Under the pieces are notes generated by a model. That model saw only the letters and a program-made list of their open reading frames with translations. It did no database searches and was not told the origin of the DNA. Shown here piece by piece: positions 31,586-37,253 of a stretch of 37,253 nt of DNA (its first letter is position 1; each line of letters begins with the position of its first letter). The stretch is from Eubacteriales bacterium OttesenSCG-928-K08 (GTDB taxonomy: Bacteria > Bacillota > Clostridia > Christensenellales > CAG-138), in NCBI GenBank assembly GCA_030266105.1, contig JAJDHH010000012.1, positions 1 through 37,253 on the forward strand, written 5' to 3'. The translations under genes were made by a program, and so were the position numbers.

Positions 31586-31623
31586 ACAATTTCGAATTTA
31601 GAGGGATTGGGGATGTGAGCCGG

Positions 31624-31653
31624 TTGCGGTTGTGAAAGATGTTGTTGTATAAT
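31624..31653 (+). promoter_or_regulatory. Promoter of the second VanW gene
   Basis: TTGCGG (31624-31629) and TATAAT (31648-31653) are 18 bp apart; the leader is about 65 nt. Confidence 0.65.
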
Positions 31654-31726
31654 GGGCGTGGATCAGGGTGGAGGACAGGCTCTGGAGCTTTTTTCACCCG
31701 GATGCAGTTAACCAAAGGAGAAAATA

Positions 31727-33610
31727 ATGGATCAGGATCGTAACAGCCGCGGCGGCAATTCGGGGCCGCAGCTGCCCAGCTATATGAACAACAAAGCCTC
31801 CCAATCCCGCAATGTTTATTCGCGGGATGTTGCGAGCGCTTCGGGAAACGCACCGCGTGCCTACAACCGCGCCCCGGGTCAGGGCGCAAATGGTGGCGCG
31901 GCGCGGCAAAACACAGAAAACGTGTATAAAGCCTCTTCAAAACCCAGCGGCTCAAGGCAGGCTTCTTCAGCGCCCGCCCAGGCCAGGCGCGCGGCAGGCG
32001 GCAGCTCAAACGGCCCCACCCGCAAAAAAAAGAAGGTGGGCAATCCGCAAAAGCTCATGCGCCTTGCGTTGGTTGTGTTTGGTGCGCTCATTTTTGTTGT
32101 TGGCGGCATTTTGATATTTGGCGGCGGGGATGGCAGCAATTCCGCTGCGGGCCTGCTGCCCAATAAGGATGATGGCGGCACGTTCCTCAATGGCATAAGC
32201 GTAATGGGCATTCCCGTTGGCGGCAAAACGGCGGAGGAAGCAAAGCTGCTTGTCGAAAATGAAGCCAGCCAGATTATGGGCGCGGTGTCCATCGTTTTGC
32301 AAAGCGATAGTGGCGCATGGTCGCTGACCGCTAGCGATCTTAAGCTCATCACAAACACCGACACGGTGCTCCAGGAAGCGATGGCATTTGGGCGCGAGGG
32401 CACGATGGAAGAAAAATCGCGCGCGAAGGAGCTTTTAAAAGGCGACGGGAAGGATTTTAAAGTCTCGTTCCTGCCGGACAGAGCCGCCGTGCTTTCAAAG
32501 CTGAATGAAATTTCGGAAGAAATCAACGTCGCCGCGGTTGAACCCTACGCAATACCCGCGCTGAGCGAAAGTAATGTGCAAAGCTTCACGCCAGTGGAAG
32601 GGCAGGATGGGCGCATGCTCGATGCCGAGGCAACGGCGGATATAATCGTTGAAGCGATCGATAATGGCGACTATCAGGCAACGCTAACGCCAAGCTTCAG
32701 CGTGCTCAAGCCCACGATGTCGCTTGACTATATAATGGAAAACACCAAGAAAATTTCAACATTTTATACGGTGTATGCAAGAAGCTCAACGGACGAGCTC
32801 GTCTCCAACCGCTGCTTTAATATCGATAAAGCGGCGAACATAATCAACTGCTACACAGTGCAGGCGGGCGGAAGCTGGAGCTTTAACGATGTTGTTGGCC
32901 CGCGCACAAAGGCCGGTGGCTGGAAAGAGGCCAACGGCATAAGCGGCGGCAAGGAATACACCCGCCAGTATGGCGGCGGCATCTGCCAGGTGAGCACCAC
33001 GCTTTATGGCGCACTTTTGCGTGGCAACATCAAAATCCCCGAGGGGGGTAGAACCAAGCACTCTATCCCATCCTCCTATGCGGATTATGGGCTTGACGCA
33101 ACGGTTGACACAAGCGGCATCGACCTCGTGTTTGAAAACGACACCGGCGCGCCATTATACATATTTGTGTATATTACAAAGGATCCGGATCGCACAAGCC
33201 GCAACCGCATCACGGTTTCGCTTTATGGCAAGCCCTTGCCCGAGGGCAGGACATATGTGCCCAGAAGCGAAATGATCGAAAAAGAGGATCGCGTTAATCC
33301 CAAATATGTGGATGATCCCGCCGTTCCTCTGGGTTATGAGCTTACGGCCATCGCCATGCGCCCGCGCTACACCGTGCAGGTTTATCTCGATGTGTTTGAT
33401 AATGGCCAGCTTGTGGAATCTAAACCGCTCTATCAGGATGTTTATCGTGGAAACGAAGCGGAAATTCACGTTGGCACGGGCAATCACGCGAACTTTACGG
33501 CGGTGCCGGATGGCGCAGTTTTGATGGAGGGCCATTCACCGCTTGCAACGGCATCGACCCCAACCAATGATGATGACGATGAGCCGGAGTACAATATCCC
33601 ACAGGCATGA
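31727..33610 (+). CDS. VanW family protein with long disordered cytoplasmic N-terminus
   Basis: 627 residues. The first 105 are Ser/Ala/Gly/Asn/Arg-rich, basic and surely disordered, ending in a KKKK-like patch (TRKKKKVG). One membrane helix follows (about 111-132), then two YoaR-type peptidoglycan-binding-like regions and a VanW domain (VQAGGSWSFNDVVGPRT, GGGICQVSTTLYGALL, GLDATVD). The C-terminal 120 residues form an extra beta-rich segment and an acidic Asp-rich tail. It is a paralogue of the protein at 22578-24173 but with different ends. It probably acts at the outer membrane face on or near the wall; activity unknown. The ATG has AAAGGAGAAAATA upstream. Confidence 0.86.
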   Translation: MDQDRNSRGGNSGPQLPSYMNNKASQSRNVYSRDVASASGNAPRAYNRAPGQGANGGAARQNTENVYKASSKPSGSRQASSAPAQARRAAGGSSNGPTRKKKKVGNPQKLMRLALVVFGALIFVVGGILIFGGGDGSNSAAGLLPNKDDGGTFLNGISVMGIPVGGKTAEEAKLLVENEASQIMGAVSIVLQSDSGAWSLTASDLKLITNTDTVLQEAMAFGREGTMEEKSRAKELLKGDGKDFKVSFLPDRAAVLSKLNEISEEINVAAVEPYAIPALSESNVQSFTPVEGQDGRMLDAEATADIIVEAIDNGDYQATLTPSFSVLKPTMSLDYIMENTKKISTFYTVYARSSTDELVSNRCFNIDKAANIINCYTVQAGGSWSFNDVVGPRTKAGGWKEANGISGGKEYTRQYGGGICQVSTTLYGALLRGNIKIPEGGRTKHSIPSSYADYGLDATVDTSGIDLVFENDTGAPLYIFVYITKDPDRTSRNRITVSLYGKPLPEGRTYVPRSEMIEKEDRVNPKYVDDPAVPLGYELTAIAMRPRYTVQVYLDVFDNGQLVESKPLYQDVYRGNEAEIHVGTGNHANFTAVPDGAVLMEGHSPLATASTPTNDDDDEPEYNIPQA

Positions 33611-33620
33611 TGATTAAAAA

Positions 33621-33645
33621 AAAGCGGCCGACGGCCGCTTTTTTA
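33621..33645 (+). terminator. Terminator of the second VanW gene
   Basis: AGCGGCC (33623-33629) pairs with GGCCGCT (33633-33639) around a GAC loop, with As before and six Ts after. Confidence 0.9.
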
Positions 33646-33719
33646 ATGCTTTTCTTTTTCCACAAACAAAAGTACAATAAAGATCAACCAAGATCAACAA
33701 GCGTTAAGGAATTGATACC

Positions 33720-34718
33720 ATGGAATGGATTGAATTTGCCGTTTACACAACCGATCAGGGTATAGAAGCTGTTTGCGATGCGCTTGCATCGGTGGGACTT
33801 GAGCAGGTTTCCATAGAGGAGAGCAGCGATAGGGTGGAGGAGCACCTTCGTGAGCTCGCCCCCTATTGGGATTATGCGGATGCTGTGGCGCTTTCGGGGC
33901 AAAAAGGCCCGTGCGTTAAGGCCTACATTGCGGATTTGCCGGGAAATGCCAATTTGCTGGCCGATGCCCGCCGGGCGGTGGATAGTCTTTTTTCGCGGGA
34001 GGGCGAGCCAATGGGCGAGCTGCGCATTGAAGAAACCCGTGTGTGCGATGAGGATTGGGCAAATAGCTGGAAAAAGCATTATAAACCCATGCCGGTGGGA
34101 AAACGCCTGCTTGTGTGCCCTTCATGGGAGGTAAGCTCGCTTTTGTCGGAGCAGGTGCAGGGCCGCGAGGTTATAAAGCTGGACCCCGGAATGGTTTTTG
34201 GCACCGGCGCGCACCACACAACCCGCTTGTGCCTTGAGCTGATTGATCAGCAGATCAAAGGCGGCGAGGCGGTGCTGGATATTGGCTGCGGCAGCGGAAT
34301 ATTGGCGATTGCCGCGTTGCTGCTGGGCGCTAAAAGCGCCGTGCTTGTAGATATCGATCCCGTTGCAAAGCGCGTTGTGCGGGAAAATTGTGAAATGAAC
34401 GGCATCGATCCGGGCAGGGTTGCTGTATTTACTGGCGATATTTTGCGCGATAAGCATTTGCAGCGCGAGGTTTCAGGGCAATATGATATGGTGTTTGCCA
34501 ACATTGTGGCGGATGTGATAATCCCGCTTTGTGGGCCTGTGCGTGAACACATTAAGTCCGGCGGTGCGTTTATCTGCTCGGGTATTATAGATGAACGCGC
34601 GGCGGAGGTTGAGCAGGCGCTTTTTGGCGCAGGTTATGCCGTTGAGCAGATGTACCGCGCGGCGGATGAGGGCGTGGGTGGCCCGGCGACAGGCTGGCGG
34701 GCGTACCTTGCGAGGTAA
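33720..34718 (+). CDS. prmA: Ribosomal protein L11 methyltransferase
   Basis: 332 residues. It trimethylates L11 using S-adenosylmethionine. An N-terminal substrate-recognition domain (MEWIEFAVYTTDQGIEAV) leads to the methyltransferase domain: GMVFGTGAHHTTRLCLELI, VLDIGCGSGILAIAALLLGA and VFANIVADVI. The ATG at 33720 is preceded by TTAAGGAATTGATACC. It starts a cluster with rsmE, mtaB and the HIT gene, a common Firmicutes order, although the usual dnaK-dnaJ genes are not upstream; a VanW gene is there instead. Confidence 0.95.
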   Translation: MEWIEFAVYTTDQGIEAVCDALASVGLEQVSIEESSDRVEEHLRELAPYWDYADAVALSGQKGPCVKAYIADLPGNANLLADARRAVDSLFSREGEPMGELRIEETRVCDEDWANSWKKHYKPMPVGKRLLVCPSWEVSSLLSEQVQGREVIKLDPGMVFGTGAHHTTRLCLELIDQQIKGGEAVLDIGCGSGILAIAALLLGAKSAVLVDIDPVAKRVVRENCEMNGIDPGRVAVFTGDILRDKHLQREVSGQYDMVFANIVADVIIPLCGPVREHIKSGGAFICSGIIDERAAEVEQALFGAGYAVEQMYRAADEGVGGPATGWRAYLAR

Positions 34719-34723
34719 GGCGT

Positions 34724-35443
34724 ATGGATAGATTTTTTGTGCCGCCCGAGGCGATCGAAAACGATAGGGTTTGCATAGTAGGGGAGGACGCCGCACACAT
34801 AACGCGCGTGCTTCGGCTTGGCGCGGGCGACAAAATTGTTGTTTGTGATGGCGCGTGTAATGAATACACTGCCTGCATAGAGAGCGCACAAAAGGAAAAA
34901 GTCGAGCTGACGCTTATTGAACATCAAAAAAGCATAACCGAACCACACCACAAAGTAACGCTCTATCAGGCGCTGCCTAAATCCGGAAAAATGGAAACTA
35001 TAATTCAAAAATGCGTTGAGTTGGGTATTTATGCAGTCAGGCCGATGATATGTGAGCGTTGTGTTGTCAGGCCGGATGGTTTTGAAAAGAAGCTCGCGCG
35101 CTATCAAAGAGTAGCTTACGAGGCGGCAAAACAATCCCGCAGGGGCATCGTGCCGCAGGTGCTGCCCTTGCTTAAGCTGGAGGATTGCGATTTTAGCGCA
35201 CACGGGCTTACGCTTTTTGCTTATGAGCAGGAGGATAAAACAACGCTGCGCACCGTGCTAAAAAGCTGCAGCGCAACGGATGATATCGCGCTTATAATAG
35301 GGCCCGAGGGTGGCTTTGAGGCAGATGAAGCGCGGGCGATAATCGCCCGCGGTGGAATATCCGTGAGCCTGGGCACGCGCATTTTGCGCTCGGAAACAGC
35401 GGGCATGGCGATGCTTGCAATGACACTTTACGAATTGGAATGA
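34724..35443 (+). CDS. rsmE: 16S rRNA (uracil(1498)-N3)-methyltransferase
   Basis: 239 residues. It methylates U1498 of 16S rRNA. The N-terminal PUA-like part (MDRFFVPPEAI, HITRVLRLGAGDKIVVCDG) and the SPOUT knot (LIIGPEGGFEADEA, LGTRILRSETAGMAML) are complete. It begins 5 nt after the prmA stop, and its start follows CGAGGTAAGGCGT, so the two are translated together. Confidence 0.95.
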   Translation: MDRFFVPPEAIENDRVCIVGEDAAHITRVLRLGAGDKIVVCDGACNEYTACIESAQKEKVELTLIEHQKSITEPHHKVTLYQALPKSGKMETIIQKCVELGIYAVRPMICERCVVRPDGFEKKLARYQRVAYEAAKQSRRGIVPQVLPLLKLEDCDFSAHGLTLFAYEQEDKTTLRTVLKSCSATDDIALIIGPEGGFEADEARAIIARGGISVSLGTRILRSETAGMAMLAMTLYELE

Positions 35444-35453
35444 GGGCAAAGTT

Positions 35454-36752
35454 TTGACTGTGGCGTTTTATACGCTGGGCTGCAAGGTGAACCAGCAGGA
35501 AACAAACTCGATGCGTTTGCTTTTTGAGCGGGCGGGTTATAAAACCGTGCCCTTTGAAGAAAAGGCGGATGTTTATGTGGTGAACACCTGCACGGTCACC
35601 CATGTGAGCGATAAAAAGTCCCGCCAGCATATTTCGCGGGCGCATGCGAACAACCCCGAGGCCATAATCGCCGTGGTGGGCTGTTACGCACAAAACAAAC
35701 CTGAAGAGGTGGGGCAAATGCCCGGCGTGTCGCTTGTGATTGGCACACAGCACCGCGAGCAGATCGTGGAGCTTGTGGAGCAGGCGATGTCCCAAAATGT
35801 AGTTGAGGATATTCAAAAGGCAAAAACCTTCGAGGCGCTCCCTGTGGCGCTTAATGTGGAGCGCACGCGTGTGCAGGTGAAAATTCAGGATGGCTGCGAC
35901 AGGTATTGCGCATATTGTATTATTCCATATGTAAGGGGCCCTGTGCGCTCATGCCCGCTGAGCGATGTGCAAAAAACACTCGCCCATCTAAGCGAGCAAA
36001 ATGTGGGCGAGCTTGTGCTCACGGGCATTCATCTTATGAGCTACGGGAAAGATTTACCGGGCAACCAGACACTTGCGGGTGTGATTAAGGCCGCTGCCGG
36101 GCTGCCGGGAATAGGGCGTGTGCGCCTTGGTTCGCTCGAGCCTGCGCTTGTGGATGACAGTTTTGTGGAAACGCTGAAGGAAATACCATCAAATAAGCTG
36201 TGCGAGCAGTTTCACTTGTCCCTGCAGAGCGGGAGCGCTTGTGTGCTAAAACGCATGGGCAGGCGATACACAACAGTGCAATACAAAGAGGCCGTTGAAA
36301 GGTTGCGCGGGGCATTTCCAAACTGCGCAATAACAACCGATGTGATCGCAGGTTTTCCGGGTGAAACGCTGGAGGAGCACAATGAGTGCAAGGCGTTTTT
36401 GAAAGAGATTGGCTTTGCAAGGATACATGTTTTCCCTTATTCCCGCCGCGAAGGCACATGCGCCGCGGAAATGAAAGGCCAGCTATCAAAGCAAATAAAG
36501 CAGCTTAGGGCAAAGGAACTGATTTTGCTTGGCGCTGATATGGAGGCGCAGTTTCTTAGGGCGCAGATTGGGACAAACCACCTGTTGCTCGTTGAGGAGC
36601 GGGGTGAAGGCATGTGTGAGGGGTATACCGGCAACTATTGCCGCGTGCGGGCGCAATACAAAGGCGAAAATGTGGAATTGCTGCCTGTGAGAATTGTGGG
36701 TGTGGAAGGCGAAACATTGATCGGCGAGTGTATTGGGCAGAATAAAATATGA
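35454..36752 (+). CDS. mtaB: tRNA (t6A37)-C2 methylthiotransferase
   Basis: 432 residues. A radical SAM methylthiotransferase that converts t6A37 to ms2t6A in tRNAs reading ANN codons. The N-terminal UPF0004 domain has three Cys for one cluster (TLGCKVNQQET, VNTCTVTH, VGCYAQ), the radical SAM site has CDRYCAYC, and a C-terminal TRAM-like domain ends the protein. The TTG at 35454 gives MTVAFYTLGCKVN, which fits the family N-terminus; a GTG two codons on is an alternative. It follows rsmE by 10 nt. Confidence 0.95.
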   Translation: MTVAFYTLGCKVNQQETNSMRLLFERAGYKTVPFEEKADVYVVNTCTVTHVSDKKSRQHISRAHANNPEAIIAVVGCYAQNKPEEVGQMPGVSLVIGTQHREQIVELVEQAMSQNVVEDIQKAKTFEALPVALNVERTRVQVKIQDGCDRYCAYCIIPYVRGPVRSCPLSDVQKTLAHLSEQNVGELVLTGIHLMSYGKDLPGNQTLAGVIKAAAGLPGIGRVRLGSLEPALVDDSFVETLKEIPSNKLCEQFHLSLQSGSACVLKRMGRRYTTVQYKEAVERLRGAFPNCAITTDVIAGFPGETLEEHNECKAFLKEIGFARIHVFPYSRREGTCAAEMKGQLSKQIKQLRAKELILLGADMEAQFLRAQIGTNHLLLVEERGEGMCEGYTGNYCRVRAQYKGENVELLPVRIVGVEGETLIGECIGQNKI

Positions 36753-36773
36753 ATAGAGCAGGAGGAAATTAAA

Positions 36774-37118
36774 GTGGACGATTGTATTTTTTGCAAAATA
36801 ATCGATGGAATTATCCCCAGCAAAAAAGCGTATGAGGATGACCAGCTGCTTGCGTTTCACGATATCGCGGCGCAGGCGCCGGTGCATGTACTGATTATTC
36901 CTAAGAAGCATATGGAATCGGTGCTGGAGCTTTCGCCTGAGGATGATGCGCTGCTTGGCCATATGTTCCGTGTGGCGCAGCAGCTTGCACAGGAGTTGAA
37001 CATTAAGGATGATGGTTTCCGTTTGGTGTTTAACACGGGTAATGATGGTGGGCAGACAGTGATGCACTTGCATATGCACCTTATGGGTGGCAGGGCAATG
37101 GGCTGGCCGCCAGGCTGA
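36774..37118 (+). CDS. HIT family (histidine triad) nucleotide-binding protein
   Basis: 114 residues, full length. It has the HINT-type N-terminus (CIFCKIIDGIIPSKKAYED), the VHVLIIPKKH segment and the histidine triad in MHLHMHLMGG, with the last catalytic His. Such proteins hydrolyse adenosine phosphoramidates or aminoacyl adenylates. The start is a GTG with GCAGGAGGAAATTAAA upstream. In Firmicutes this gene is usually followed by rpsU, which would lie right of the window. Confidence 0.95.
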   Translation: MDDCIFCKIIDGIIPSKKAYEDDQLLAFHDIAAQAPVHVLIIPKKHMESVLELSPEDDALLGHMFRVAQQLAQELNIKDDGFRLVFNTGNDGGQTVMHLHMHLMGGRAMGWPPG

Positions 37119-37162
37119 AGCTCATCTGTTTTGGCACGCGCATGTTCAAGCCGAATTTTTAG

Positions 37163-37186
37163 GTCAAGGAGCTTTTGCTCCTTGAC
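37163..37186 (+). other. Perfect 10-bp hairpin downstream of the HIT gene
   Basis: GTCAAGGAGC (37163-37172) pairs with GCTCCTTGAC (37177-37186) around a TTTT loop. No immediate T-run follows, though a TTTTT occurs 12 bases later. A TTGACA follows at 37201 without a clear -10, possibly the next gene's promoter. Confidence 0.6.
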
Positions 37187-37253
37187 AATCTATTAACTTT
37201 TTGACAGTCTGTGACTATTTATTGCGCATAAAACCCGTGCAAATATGGCCATT

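Noticed and set aside
33680-33699. Two near-identical 10-bp units (AAGATCAAC plus C or A) before prmA
   Set aside because: Only two copies, no known site; likely chance or minor duplication.

Overview
The window looks like chromosomal DNA of a Gram-positive anaerobe of class Clostridia (Bacillota), roughly half G+C. Supporting signs are strong AGGAGG-type ribosome binding sites, frequent TTG/GTG starts, a SpoIID-family protein, lipoprotein signal peptides, a sortase-type surface tail, two VanW/YoaR-type proteins, and the order prmA-rsmE-mtaB-HIT typical of Firmicutes. A placement near Christensenellales is only a guess. I see no phage, insertion sequence, CRISPR array, tRNA or rRNA; most of the window is core chromosome with small accessory islands.

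Layout. 1-1100: 3' part of a SipW/TasA-like surface protein gene with an LPXTG-like tail. 1210-5360: serA, a DUF1015 gene and an aspartate kinase gene in one amino-acid operon. 5372-7675 (minus): a secreted flavoprotein reductase lipoprotein preceded by a small ferritin-like protein. 7882-10106: an Fe-S aldo/keto reductase and a SpoIID-family protein. 10136-13776: an MFS exporter divergent from a padR-DUF1048-ABC transporter cassette, with palindromes in the shared control region. 13863-17197 (minus): rpsI and rplM, then alanine racemase and an amidohydrolase. 17383-19281: rsmD, coaD and a coiled-coil protein. 19559-20446: secreted SH3 protein with a degenerate CAP-like domain. 20525-21873 (minus): thiN, DUF2087 and a degenerate GIY-YIG-like gene behind a strong promoter with a tandem-repeat site. 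22031-26251: dCMP deaminase, a VanW protein (minus) and NAD+ synthetase. 26595-30633: a signalling unit of FIST protein, soluble hybrid histidine kinase and lipoprotein. 30695-31507 (minus): rpmB and trmL. 31727-33610: second VanW protein. 33720-37118: prmA, rsmE, mtaB and a HIT protein.

Most transcription units can be bounded from sequence: about a dozen sigma-A-like promoters and ten hairpin-plus-T-run terminators are visible, several of the latter bidirectional between convergent genes.

The best candidates for undescribed biology are (i) the FIST / soluble hybrid kinase / lipoprotein unit, whose lipoprotein appears to start at a non-standard codon, (ii) the degenerate GIY-YIG plus DUF2087 pair under a promoter with three perfect 8-bp repeats at its start point, and (iii) the ferritin-like protein plus probably flavinylated extracellular reductase. 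None of these can be proven as a system from sequence alone.
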